Positions 49,112-57,013 of a stretch of DNA of 64,000 bases are shown piece after piece (positions within the stretch are counted from its first letter, which is position 1; every line of letters begins with the position of its first letter). The stretch is from positions 1-64,000 of the forward strand of contig NZ_WIAO01000001.1 in assembly GCF_009451885.1 (NCBI RefSeq), written 5' to 3'. The DNA comes from Glycomyces albidus (lineage in GTDB: Bacteria > Actinomycetota > Actinomycetes > Mycobacteriales > Micromonosporaceae). The position numbers and the translations under genes are program-made. The notes under the pieces were generated by a model that was given only the letters and a program-made list of their open reading frames with translations, did no database searches and was not told where the DNA came from.

Positions 49112-49675
49112 ATGCTGAAGATGGCGATCCTCGGATTCCTGCGGGACTTCCCGCTCCACGGATACGACTTGAAGAACCGCGTCGCGAGCCTGGCCGGGCA
49201 TGTGCGGCCGATCGCGGACGGTACGCTCTACCCGACCATCAAGAAACTCGAAGACGCGCAATGCCTCACCCGGCGCACGGCGCCGGGCTCCGTTGCTGCG
49301 CCCAGACACATGCTGGAGATCACGCAGACCGGCACCGACCAGCTCCGGCGGTGGCTGCGCGACCCCGAGCCGGGGTTCATCACCGACGACAACAAGTGGT
49401 ACGTGATGCTCGCGTTCCTCCACCACCTCGAGAACCCCCGCGAGCAGGCGCTCATGCTCGCGCGCCGCCGCGAATTCCTCGACCAGCCGGCGCAGCTCTT
49501 CTTCGACGCCGACGGCGCCCCGATCCCGCCCGAGCGGCTCGAATCGCCGTTCCGCAAGGGCCTCATGCAGATCCACCGATCCACGAACCTGACCGAGATC
49601 GACTGGCTCGACCGGCAGATCGCCGAGCTCAACCAGCGCGCCGGATACGCGGTGCGCCAGCGCGAAGGAAGCTAG
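49112..49675 (+). CDS. PadR-family regulator
   Basis: 187 residues from the ATG at 49112. The PadR winged helix is MAILGFLRDFPLHGYDLKNR, then DGTLYPTIKKLEDAQCLTRR, and ITQTGTDQLRRWLRDPEP. The C-terminal half (KWYVMLAFLHHLENPREQAL, LTEIDWLDRQIAELNQR) is the helical dimer domain of PadR subfamily 2. These regulators usually repress genes for transport or phenolic stress and autoregulate. Its targets are unknown; a GntR-MFS pair follows. Confidence 0.9.
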   Translation: MLKMAILGFLRDFPLHGYDLKNRVASLAGHVRPIADGTLYPTIKKLEDAQCLTRRTAPGSVAAPRHMLEITQTGTDQLRRWLRDPEPGFITDDNKWYVMLAFLHHLENPREQALMLARRREFLDQPAQLFFDADGAPIPPERLESPFRKGLMQIHRSTNLTEIDWLDRQIAELNQRAGYAVRQREGS

Positions 49676-49701
49676 CGGGCCGGTCCCAGCCGGTGGAACC
49701 G

Positions 49702-49723
49702 TTGCATGCATCGTTGCATGCAA
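49702..49723. promoter_or_regulatory. Tandem TTGCATGCA sites upstream of gntR
   Basis: TTGCATGCA at 49702-49710 and TTGCATGCAA at 49714-49723, each with a palindromic TGCATGCA core, 12 bp apart, about 20 bases before the gntR start. Likely GntR autoregulation site. TAGCGT at 49728 is the likely -10 box. Confidence 0.6.
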
Positions 49724-49741
49724 GTGGTAGCGTCCTGGACC

Positions 49742-50374
49742 ATGACAGGACAGGCGGCGGCCGAGCGCGCGTACGCGTACACCAAGCGGCAGATCATCAC
49801 CGGTGCGCTCGCCGGCGGCACGCGGCTCAGCGAGGGGCGGATCTGCGAGGAGCTCGACCTCAGCCGGACGCCGGTGCACGAGGCGTTCCTGCGGCTCGCG
49901 GCCGAGCGGCTCATCACGCTCTCGTCCAGGCAGGGCGCGACCGTGAACCCGGTGTCGGTGAGCGAGGCCGCGGACGTGGTGGAGATGAGAGGGGCCATCG
50001 AGCGGACCGCCGCGGCGCGGGTCGCGGCGCAGCGCCCTGACGCGGCCGAGGTCGACGCGGCGCTCACCGGGCCGCTCAAGCGCCAGGAGGCGGCTCTGGC
50101 GGCCGGGGACCTCGAGGCGTACGTCGAGGCCGACGCCGACTTCCACGCCGCGGTGATCGCCCTGTCGGGCAACCCGATCGCGGTGCACTTCTTCGACCTG
50201 CTGCGGGACCGGCAGCTGCGCCTGGCGTACCTGGTGCTCTCCAGGAGCGGCGTGGTCCTGGACCTGTCGTTCCGCGAGCACCGCGAGATGGCCGCGTGCC
50301 TGGGCCGGCACGACGCCGCCGGGTACCACGCGGTCCTGGACCTGCACCTCTCGCGCCACCAGGGCCTGGCGTGA
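49742..50374 (+). CDS. GntR (FadR-type) regulator
   Basis: 210 residues from the ATG at 49742. HTH: RAYAYTKRQIITGALAGGTR, LSEGRICEELDLSRTPVHEA, FLRLAAERLITLSSRQGATV. The FCD effector domain (~80-205) includes EMRGAIERTAAARVAAQRPD and YVEADADFHAAVIALSGNPI with its metal-site residues, and HREMAACLGRHDA. The TGA overlaps the GTG of the MFS gene (GTGA), so it probably controls that transporter. Confidence 0.92.
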   Translation: MTGQAAAERAYAYTKRQIITGALAGGTRLSEGRICEELDLSRTPVHEAFLRLAAERLITLSSRQGATVNPVSVSEAADVVEMRGAIERTAAARVAAQRPDAAEVDAALTGPLKRQEAALAAGDLEAYVEADADFHAAVIALSGNPIAVHFFDLLRDRQLRLAYLVLSRSGVVLDLSFREHREMAACLGRHDAAGYHAVLDLHLSRHQGLA

Positions 50375-51729
50375 GCGCCGTGGCGCCGCCCGCCGTCGCG
50401 GCGCCGGCGCGGACCCGGCCGTGGCGGATCCTGTTCGCGGTCATGCTGTTCACGAGCTGGTCGGGGAACCAGTTCAGCCCGCTCCTGCTGCTCTACCAGG
50501 AGCGGCAGCACTACTCGACGGCGGCGGTCAACGGGTTCCTGGGCGTGTACGTGCTGGGCCTGGTACCGGCGTTCCTGCTCAGCGGGGCGCTGAGCGACCG
50601 GTACGGGCGGCGGCCGGTGATGTTCGCGGGCGTGGTCGCGGCGATCGCGGCCAGCACGGTGCTCGCGTTCGGCGAGTCGGGGGCGCTCATGATCTGCATC
50701 GGGCGGCTGCTGGCCGGGATCACGGTGGGGACGGCGACGTGCGTGGGCACGGCGTGGATGAAGGAGCTCTCGCAGTGGCCGCACGACCCCGAGGCCGACA
50801 CCGGCTCCGGGGCGCGGCGGGCGACGCTGTCGTTCTCGCTCGGTTCGGCGGTCGGCGCGGGCGTGGCCGGACTGTTCGCCCAATGGGGACCGTGGCCCGA
50901 GCAGTTGCCGTTCCTCATCCACGTGGCGCTGACGCTGCCGTTCGCGTGGCTGGTCCTGCGGGCGCCGGAGACGGCGACGACCGGCGGCGTGCCGGGGCCG
51001 CTGCGCGAGCGGCTCCGGGTCCCCGCGGCCGGGCACCGGCGGTTCACGCGGGTCGTGCTGGTCGCCGGTCCGTGGGTGTTCGCGGTCTCCGCGATCGGGT
51101 ACGGGTACCTGCCGGTGCTGCTGGCCGGCGCCACGCGGGGCTGGGGCATCGCGTACGCGACGCTGCTGACCGTGATCGCGCTCGTCGTCTCGTCGCTGGT
51201 GCAGCCGCTCGCGAAGCGCATCGACGCGCACGACAGCGCCCGCGGGGTGCTCACCGGACTGGCGCTGATCACCGCCGCGATCGGGCTCGTCGCGGCCGCG
51301 GACGTGCTGCAGTCGTGGCCGGTGGGCGTCGCCGCGGCGGCGGTCGCGGGGTCGGGCATGGGCATCGGGATGACCTCGGCGCTCCTGGAGGTCCAGCGCA
51401 TCGCGGCCCCGACCGACCTCGCGGGCCTGACCGGGGTGTTCTACGCGGTGTCGTATCTGGGGTTCCTCTCCCCCGCGCTGCTCGCGGCGACCGCGGCGGT
51501 GACCGGTGTCCCGGCGGCGGCGCTGCTGCTGGGCGTCGTCGGCCTCGGCGTCGGATGCGCGCTGCTCCTGGTGCGCTCCTACCGCAGGCACCTGCCGGGC
51601 CGGCCTGCGGGCGGAGCAGGAGCGGTGGCGGGTCTCAGGGGTCCGTTGGCTCGCGTGGCGGGAGGCGCGTCGGACGCCGGTGTCGCATCGGCCGGCACCG
51701 ACGCGGACGGCAGGGATGCGCGCGTCTAG
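50371..51729 (+). CDS. MFS transporter
   Basis: 452 residues from the GTG at 50371, overlapping the gntR stop. Twelve membrane segments are visible. The MFS loop 2-3 signature is GALSDRYGRRPVMFAGVVAA. There are no antibiotic-specific motifs beyond general DHA-type features (GRLLAGITVGTATCVGTAWM). The C-terminal ~50 residues are a hydrophilic Gly/Ala-rich tail. Substrate unknown; expression probably depends on the coupled GntR protein. Its end overlaps the convergent membrane-protein gene by 4 bases. Confidence 0.92.
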   Translation: MSAVAPPAVAAPARTRPWRILFAVMLFTSWSGNQFSPLLLLYQERQHYSTAAVNGFLGVYVLGLVPAFLLSGALSDRYGRRPVMFAGVVAAIAASTVLAFGESGALMICIGRLLAGITVGTATCVGTAWMKELSQWPHDPEADTGSGARRATLSFSLGSAVGAGVAGLFAQWGPWPEQLPFLIHVALTLPFAWLVLRAPETATTGGVPGPLRERLRVPAAGHRRFTRVVLVAGPWVFAVSAIGYGYLPVLLAGATRGWGIAYATLLTVIALVVSSLVQPLAKRIDAHDSARGVLTGLALITAAIGLVAAADVLQSWPVGVAAAAVAGSGMGIGMTSALLEVQRIAAPTDLAGLTGVFYAVSYLGFLSPALLAATAAVTGVPAAALLLGVVGLGVGCALLLVRSYRRHLPGRPAGGAGAVAGLRGPLARVAGGASDAGVASAGTDADGRDARV

Positions 51730-52007
51730 TCGCGGCCGAATACGCCGCCGGCGGCGTGGAAGAGTCCCATCAGGAGTGCGCCGAGGGCGACGGCGGCGCC
51801 GCCGGCCCAGGGCTGGGCGGTGATGTCGGCCGCGGCGAAGGCGAGCGCGCCCAGGCACAGCGCGGTCCATCCGCCGAGGAGGTTGACCACGGGACCCGAC
51901 CCGAAGAAGGTCGGGTGGCGCTCGTGGACGATGCCTTTGATGAAGTGCGGCAGGCCGTTGCCGATGAGGAGGCCGGCGAGGAGGCCCAGTGAGACGGCTT
52001 GGAGCAC
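51726..52007 (-). CDS. Small membrane protein downstream of tetR
   Basis: 93 residues from the GTG at 52007, with GGAGGGC about 6 bases before it. Three hydrophobic helices (LQAVSLGLLAGLLIGNGLPH, LGGWTALCLGALAFAAADI, GGAAVALGALLMGLFHAAGG) and the HFIKGIVHERHPTFFGSGP loop match small actinobacterial membrane proteins that I recall next to TetR genes. It lies 28 bases downstream of tetR on the same strand and is probably its target. Confidence 0.75.
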   Translation of the reverse strand: MLQAVSLGLLAGLLIGNGLPHFIKGIVHERHPTFFGSGPVVNLLGGWTALCLGALAFAAADITAQPWAGGAAVALGALLMGLFHAAGGVFGRD

Positions 52008-52035
52008 GGTGTGCCCTCCGTTCTGGTGGTCGGGT

Positions 52036-52596
52036 TCAGGAGCGGCGCAGGCCGCGTACGAGCAGGTCGACGAGGCGGCGCAGGCGTTCGCGCATGACGT
52101 CGGGCGGTTCGGTCGAACGCGCGATGCCGAGCATGGCGTCGGTGAGGATCGCGGCGGTCTCGGAAGCCGGGTAGCGGTCGAGGTCCGGATCCTCGGCGAG
52201 GACCGCCGCGACGAGTCGGGCGTAGCGGGCCTCCGCGGCGGCGACGGTGTCGGGGACGATGCGGGCGGCTTCCTCGACGAGTTCGCCCCGGTGGTCGGCG
52301 GCGACCTCGCCGGCGGCGAAGTCGAGTTTGACGGCGAGGACGTTGTAGAGCCGCTCCGCGGTGGTCGCGCCGCGGTTCGCGGCGGCTTCGGCGTCGGCGT
52401 GGAGGCGGCCGCCCACGAATTCGGCGACGGCCTCGAAGACGGCGGTCTTGTTCGGGAAGTACTGGTAGAGGGCCGGGCGTGAGACGCCGGCGGCCTGGGC
52501 GATGAGGTCCATGCCCGTGCGCCGGAACCCGTAGCGGGCGAAGACCGGTACGGCGGCTGCGGTTATCGATGCTGTGACGGCGGCGCGATCGGACAT
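52036..52596 (-). CDS. TetR-family repressor
   Basis: 186 residues. HTH: AVTASITAAAVPVFARYGFR, TGMDLIAQAAGVSRPALYQY, FPNKTAVFEAVAEFVGGRL, the conserved TetR N-terminal pattern. The C-terminal ligand domain is helical and diverged. CAGAAT is six bases before the ATG and lies within one arm of a 10-bp inverted repeat, so it almost certainly represses itself and the downstream small membrane protein. Ligand unknown. Confidence 0.92.
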   Translation of the reverse strand: MSDRAAVTASITAAAVPVFARYGFRRTGMDLIAQAAGVSRPALYQYFPNKTAVFEAVAEFVGGRLHADAEAAANRGATTAERLYNVLAVKLDFAAGEVAADHRGELVEEAARIVPDTVAAAEARYARLVAAVLAEDPDLDRYPASETAAILTDAMLGIARSTEPPDVMRERLRRLVDLLVRGLRRS

Positions 52597-52598
52597 GC

Positions 52599-52630
52599 TG
52601 ACATTCTGGATTGATTTTGTCAGAATGTCA
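52599..52630. promoter_or_regulatory. TetR operator, 10-bp inverted repeat
   Basis: TGACATTCTG at 52599-52608 and CAGAATGTCA at 52621-52630, perfect arms with 12 bases between, immediately upstream of the tetR start and covering its -10 box. The half-site TGTCA also occurs in the palindromes before the DoxX gene at 8068. Confidence 0.75.
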
Positions 52631-52646
52631 AGCCGGTGGCGTGCGA

Positions 52647-52674
52647 AAGGGCCGGTCCGATCGGACCGGCCCTT
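52647..52674 (-). terminator. Palindromic terminator after uppP
   Basis: AAGGGCCGGTCC, GATC, GGACCGGCCCTT: perfect 12-bp stem, 9 bases past the uppP stop on the minus strand. Confidence 0.7.
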
Positions 52675-52683
52675 CGGCGAGGA

Positions 52684-53526
52684 TCAGGTGGCCTGGAGGT
52701 AACCCGTCTCGAGCATGATGATGACGATCACGCCGAGGATGCACCGGTACCAGACGAAGATGAAGACCGAGTGCTTGGCGACCCACTTGAGCATCCAGTG
52801 GACGGCGCCGAAGCCGACGATGAACGCGATGATGGTGGCCACGAGCATCTGCGCGCCGCTGGGCACCGAGCCTTCGGTGGCCGGTTCGAACACGTCGCCG
52901 AGGCTGAGGATGCCCGCGCCGTAGACCGCGGGGATCGCCAGCAGGAACGAGTATCTGGCGGCGACGGCGCGGTCGAGGCCGATGAACAGGCCGGCGGTGA
53001 TGGTGCCGCCCGAGCGCGAGACGCCGGGGATGAGCGCGCCGGCCTGCGCGAAACCGAGGATGAGGCCGTCCTTCATGCGGAAGTCGTCCCAGGTGCGGGT
53101 CTTGCGGCCGACCAGTTCGGCGAGGGCGAGGAGGAGCCCGAAGAAGATGAGGCTGAACGAGACCAGCCAGAGGTTGCGGGCGCCTTCGCGGATGGCGTCG
53201 CGGAAGATCAGGCCGAAGAACACGATCGGGAGCGTGCCGATGATGACGTACCAGCCGAGCCGGTAGTCGGTCTCGTTGCGGAGGGTCTTGTCCCACAGGC
53301 CCTTCCACCAGGCCACGAGGATGCGGACGATGTCCTTCCAGAAGTAGATGAGGACCGCCGTCTCGGTGCCCAGCTGGGTGACCGCCGTGAACGACGCCCC
53401 CGCGTCCTCTTCGAAGAACAGCGCCGAGGTGAGCCGCAGGTGGGCCGAGGAGGAGATCGGCAGCATCTCGGTCAGGCCCTGGACGATCCCGAGGACGATC
53501 GCTTCGATCCAGGTCATGTCGACCAT
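52684..53526 (-). CDS. uppP: Undecaprenyl-diphosphatase UppP
   Basis: 280 residues from the ATG at 53526; GGAGG is 7 bases before it. The two catalytic motifs are [20 protein letters not shown] (E20 and SSS) and [20 protein letters not shown] (PGxSRSG with the catalytic arginine). About eight membrane helices. It dephosphorylates undecaprenyl diphosphate to recycle the lipid carrier of peptidoglycan synthesis and gives bacitracin resistance when abundant. Followed by a palindromic terminator. Confidence 0.96.
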   Translation of the reverse strand: MVDMTWIEAIVLGIVQGLTEMLPISSSAHLRLTSALFFEEDAGASFTAVTQLGTETAVLIYFWKDIVRILVAWWKGLWDKTLRNETDYRLGWYVIIGTLPIVFFGLIFRDAIREGARNLWLVSFSLIFFGLLLALAELVGRKTRTWDDFRMKDGLILGFAQAGALIPGVSRSGGTITAGLFIGLDRAVAARYSFLLAIPAVYGAGILSLGDVFEPATEGSVPSGAQMLVATIIAFIVGFGAVHWMLKWVAKHSVFIFVWYRCILGVIVIIMLETGYLQAT

Positions 53527-53743
53527 GCGGGCGCCTCCGTCCGGGCATGGCTGGGGGGAGTGTGCATTCGCGCTTCTTTCGTCACTTCGACGGCCAGGCG
53601 TCGCTTCCGCCGCATCGCGGCTGCCGGGGCGACTGGGACATCTTGCCAGACGCGCGAGGGTGACCGGTCGGTGTACGCACGCCAGTGAGACCTGCCGTAC
53701 CGGCGCGTCCACTGTGCTTCGTCAGGGCCTCTTCAGGGCGTCG

Positions 53744-55336
53744 TCAGGCGAGTTCCTGGGGGCAGGTGAGTCCCTCGGCGGGGACGGTGAGGTCGACGAG
53801 GTAGGCCGTGACCGGGTCGTCGACGCAGGCGTGGCCGAGGGCGTAGGCGGTGTGGCCGGAGCCTTCGTAGGTGACGAGGACGGCGCTGTCGAGTCCGTCG
53901 GCGACCGACTGGGCCCACGCGTAGGGCGTGGCGGGGTCGCCGACGTTGCCGATCAGGAGCGTCGTCGGCGCGCCGTCGCCGTCGACCGCGGTCGGGTTCG
54001 GTTCGGAGGCCGGCCAGGTCGCGCACGGCAGGTAGCTCCAGGCGATGCCCGCGCCGAACAGGGGCGAGTTCCCGTAGGAGGCCGCGGCGGCGTCGCGGTA
54101 GGCGCCGAAGCGGCCGGGGTTGTCGCGGTCGACGCACTGGACGCCGTAGAAGTCGGCGTCGGCGTCGCGCTGCGGCAGCGGGATCGGCGGCAGCCGCCGC
54201 GGCTGGGCCGGCGCGGCCCGCGTGCCTCCCGCGTCGCCGGCGAGCGATTCGAGGTCGGCCGCGAACTGCTCGAGGGTGCCGGCGGCGACGGCAGCGAGGA
54301 GCCGCTCCAGGGCCGTCCACTTCGCTTCGCTGTAGAGGACCTGGGCGATCATGTCGAGCATGTCGGCGACGCTCGGACTCCCGCCGAGGCGCTCCGACGC
54401 CTGCGTGAGGATCGCGGTCAGCTCGGCGTCGGCGGTCGCGGCCGAGGTGAACGGGCAGCCCTCGACGGTGAGGCAGTGCGCGGTGAACGCCTGCCAGGCG
54501 GTCTCGAAGCCCGTGGCCTGGCCTTCGGCGAGGTCCAGGACGGTGCCGGAGGTGCGCATGACCCCGTCGAGGACCATGGCGCGCACGTTGTCCGGGTAGA
54601 GGTGCAGGTACATCTGGCCGATGTAGGTGCCGTAGGAGTAGCCGAGGTAGGTGAGCTTGTCGTCGCCGAGGGCGCTGCGCATGACCTCGAGGTCGCGGGC
54701 GACGTTCAGGGTGCCGATGTTCGCCAGGAACGCCGGGTCCTCCTCTTGGGCGCATTCGCCGGAGAAGGCGGCGGCGCCGTCCTCGAGGGCCCGGGTCTCG
54801 GCCTCGGTGATCGCGGCCGGGTCGTCGGTGTAGACCTCGGTGACGGCCGCGTTGAAGGCGTCCGCGGAGCCGCAGGTGAGGTTCGCGCTCGCGCCGACGC
54901 CGCGCGGGTCGAAGCCGACGACGTCGAACGCCTCGGTCACCTCCAGCGGCAGGAACGGGAACCGGGCCATGGCGACGCCGGAGCCGCCGGGCCCGCCGGG
55001 GTTGATCAGGAGCGAACCGGTCCGGTCCCCCGTCGCGGGGTGGCGGACCATCGCGAGCCGCACTTGGAGGCCGCCGGGGTCCTCGTAGTCGACCGGGACG
55101 CGGATCGAGCCGCATTCGAGTGCCTCGGCCCAGGCGGTGGCGGCGGCGTCCAGCTGCTCCCCCTCGTACATCGCCTCGAGGTCGCACGGGCCCCAGTCGA
55201 CGCCGGTGACGCGGTCCTGGACGTCGGCCACGCCCGCGCGGGCCTTCGAGGAGCCGTTCCCGTCGAAGTCGGTCCCGCACCCGGACAGGGCGGCGGACGC
55301 GAGGACGACGGCGGCGAGCGCGGCGGTGCGCCTCAT
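53744..55336 (-). CDS. Secreted alpha/beta-hydrolase, tripeptidyl-aminopeptidase type
   Basis: 530 residues from the ATG at 55336. The signal peptide ends in a lipobox (LASAALSGCG), so it is a lipoprotein. Hydrolase features: LLINPGGPGGSGVAMARFPF (oxyanion hole), FDVVGFDPRGVGASANLTCG, nucleophile in TYLGYSYGTYIGQMY (GYSYG), and the C-terminal TAP-like domain with LLIGNVGDPATPYAWAQSVA (acid D) and VTYEGSGHTAYAL (His). It probably trims N-terminal tripeptides from secreted proteins or nutrients, as SlpD/E/TAP do in Streptomyces. Confidence 0.92.
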   Translation of the reverse strand: MRRTAALAAVVLASAALSGCGTDFDGNGSSKARAGVADVQDRVTGVDWGPCDLEAMYEGEQLDAAATAWAEALECGSIRVPVDYEDPGGLQVRLAMVRHPATGDRTGSLLINPGGPGGSGVAMARFPFLPLEVTEAFDVVGFDPRGVGASANLTCGSADAFNAAVTEVYTDDPAAITEAETRALEDGAAAFSGECAQEEDPAFLANIGTLNVARDLEVMRSALGDDKLTYLGYSYGTYIGQMYLHLYPDNVRAMVLDGVMRTSGTVLDLAEGQATGFETAWQAFTAHCLTVEGCPFTSAATADAELTAILTQASERLGGSPSVADMLDMIAQVLYSEAKWTALERLLAAVAAGTLEQFAADLESLAGDAGGTRAAPAQPRRLPPIPLPQRDADADFYGVQCVDRDNPGRFGAYRDAAAASYGNSPLFGAGIAWSYLPCATWPASEPNPTAVDGDGAPTTLLIGNVGDPATPYAWAQSVADGLDSAVLVTYEGSGHTAYALGHACVDDPVTAYLVDLTVPAEGLTCPQELA

Positions 55337-55526
55337 GCGGACTCCCTCGGTGCGCGGCGCATCGGGTTCGCCGCGGCCGACCGGCCTGTCGTATGGCAGG
55401 AACTGGGCCGGTCGGCCGCGGCATGGCGCCGATGCACGCACTGTACGGCCCGGCAGTCCTAGATGGGCGACATTCGCCTGATTGCAGTCTTTCGGGAGAT
55501 TTGCTCCCGGTGCTGGCGGTGCGGGT

Positions 55527-55555
55527 GAGGGCCGGAGGGGTCGCTTCCGGCCCTC
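55527..55555 (-). terminator. Hairpin after GH16 gene
   Basis: GAGGGCCGGA and TCCGGCCCTC around a 9-base loop, 10 bases past the GH16 stop on the minus strand. No U-tract. Confidence 0.55.
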
Positions 55556-55565
55556 GGGTGCGGCG

Positions 55566-56837
55566 CTAGCGGTACCACTTCTGCGCGGCGTTGCCGCTGC
55601 AGGTCACGATCTGGAGGTCGGTGCCGTCGGCGGAGTTCGCCCACGGGACGTCGAGGCATTTGTTCGCCTGCGGATTCACCAGGTCGTTCGCGCCGGAGAA
55701 GACCCACTGCTGGGCTCCGGTGCCGTTGCAGGTCCACAATCGGACCGGGGTGCCGTCGCCGGTGGCGCCGCCCGCGACGTCGAGGCACTTGCCGAGCGCC
55801 CGGAGGGTCCCGTCGCCGGGGGCGGTCCACTGCTGGGCGGCGGTGCCGTTGCAGGTGTAGAGCTGCACGGGGGTGCCGTCGGCGGTGCCGGCGCCCTCCA
55901 CGTCGAGGCACTTGCCGGCGAGGCCGGTGATCGCCCCGCCCGAACTGGTCGTCCCGGAGTAGACGCGCACGTAGTCGATCTTCATCGTCTGCGGGAACTG
56001 GGTCGAGCCGTCGGGGTAGCCGGGCCAGTTGCCGCCCACGGCGACGTTGAGGATCATGAAGAACGGGTGGTCGAAGACCCACTCGTTGCCGCCGATGTCG
56101 GCGGCGGTCTTGGTCTGGTAGGTGACGCCGTCGACCGACCAGCTGATCGAGGTGGGCGTCCAGTTCACCGCGAAGGTGTGGAAGCCGTTCGCGAAGGGCT
56201 GGCCGATCGTGTAGGCCCCGCCGACGCCGGCGCCGCCGGAGTAGCCGGGCCCGTGGAGGGTGCCGTGCACGGTGTTGGGCTCGTAGCCGACGTTCTCCAT
56301 GATGTCGATCTCGCCGCTCTGGGGCCAGCCGACCGAGCCGAGGTCGTCGCCGAGCATCCAGAACGCCGGCCAGATGCCCTGGCCGCGCGGGATCTGGATG
56401 CGCGCCTCGAAGGTGCCGTACGCCTGCTTGAACGTGCCGTTGGTGAGCAGGCGCGCGGAGGTGTACTGGCAGGTGCCGTACCAGCACTGGTAGTTCGCCG
56501 GGTTCTCGCGGCGGGCCGTGATGACCATGTTGCCGTTGCCGTCGTGGGCGGCGTTGCTGGTGGAGTTGGTGTAGTACTGGTGCTCGTTGTTGCCCCAGCC
56601 TCCGCCGCCGATGTCGTAGCGCCACTTGGACGAGTTCGGCGCGGTGCCGGCGGCGGCGTTGAACTCGTCGCTCCACGTCAGGGCCTGGGCCTGCACTTGG
56701 GCTTGGACCGGGGCCTGATCGGGTTCGCCGGCGTCGGCGGCGGTGAGGCCGACGGTGACGGCCGCGGCGGCCGCCACTGCGGCGCAGGCGGTCGCGAGCA
56801 GTCTGCGGATGGGTCTGCGGGCTCGGGGTGGTCTCAC
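55566..56837 (-). CDS. Secreted GH16 beta-glucanase with ricin-type lectin domain
   Basis: 423 residues from the GTG at 56837. A Sec signal peptide (~1-36) is followed by GH16 (residues ~50-290) with the catalytic motif GEIDIMENVG: E176, D178 and E181 in the ExDxxE pattern of laminarinase-type enzymes. The C-terminal ~125 residues are a CBM13/ricin-B trefoil with KCLDVEG, KCLDVAG and KCLDVPW plus three QxW-type ends (AAQQWTA, GAQQWVF, AAQKWYR). It probably cleaves beta-1,3(4)-glucan outside the cell. Controlled by a palindrome-bearing promoter. Confidence 0.93.
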   Translation of the reverse strand: MRPPRARRPIRRLLATACAAVAAAAAVTVGLTAADAGEPDQAPVQAQVQAQALTWSDEFNAAAGTAPNSSKWRYDIGGGGWGNNEHQYYTNSTSNAAHDGNGNMVITARRENPANYQCWYGTCQYTSARLLTNGTFKQAYGTFEARIQIPRGQGIWPAFWMLGDDLGSVGWPQSGEIDIMENVGYEPNTVHGTLHGPGYSGGAGVGGAYTIGQPFANGFHTFAVNWTPTSISWSVDGVTYQTKTAADIGGNEWVFDHPFFMILNVAVGGNWPGYPDGSTQFPQTMKIDYVRVYSGTTSSGGAITGLAGKCLDVEGAGTADGTPVQLYTCNGTAAQQWTAPGDGTLRALGKCLDVAGGATGDGTPVRLWTCNGTGAQQWVFSGANDLVNPQANKCLDVPWANSADGTDLQIVTCSGNAAQKWYR

Positions 56838-56889
56838 GGAGGCGTCCTCTCGTTCCGTGGAGGAGAGCGCGTCACGGCCGGAACACTCC

Positions 56890-56905
56890 GAGAGAGCGCT
56901 CTCTC
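56890..56905. promoter_or_regulatory. LacI-type operator upstream of GH16
   Basis: GAGAGAGCGCTCTCTC, a perfect 16-bp palindrome with the central GCGC typical of LacI-family sites. It lies between the -10 box and the GH16 start, so a bound repressor would block elongation. Confidence 0.75.
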
Positions 56906-56919
56906 TAAACAGTCCTGTC

Positions 56920-56948
56920 TTTTTAACATCGGGATAGACCGTTGTCAA
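56920..56948 (-). promoter_or_regulatory. Sigma-70-type promoter of GH16 gene
   Basis: On the minus strand, TTGACA (56943-56948) and TAAAAA (56920-56925) with a 17-bp spacer, the nearest to consensus in the window. Confidence 0.75.
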
Positions 56949-56974
56949 TAGGACAAGGAGGGCACGCGCTTGCA

Positions 56975-57010
56975 GCGGGCGGGAGCCGGCCGTGCCGGTC
57001 CCCCGCCCGC
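56975..57010 (-). terminator. Hairpin after the sugar ABC operon
   Basis: GCGGGCGGG and CCCGCCCGC arms with an inner stem, a few bases after the permease stop on the minus strand. Confidence 0.5.
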
Positions 57011-57013
57011 GGG

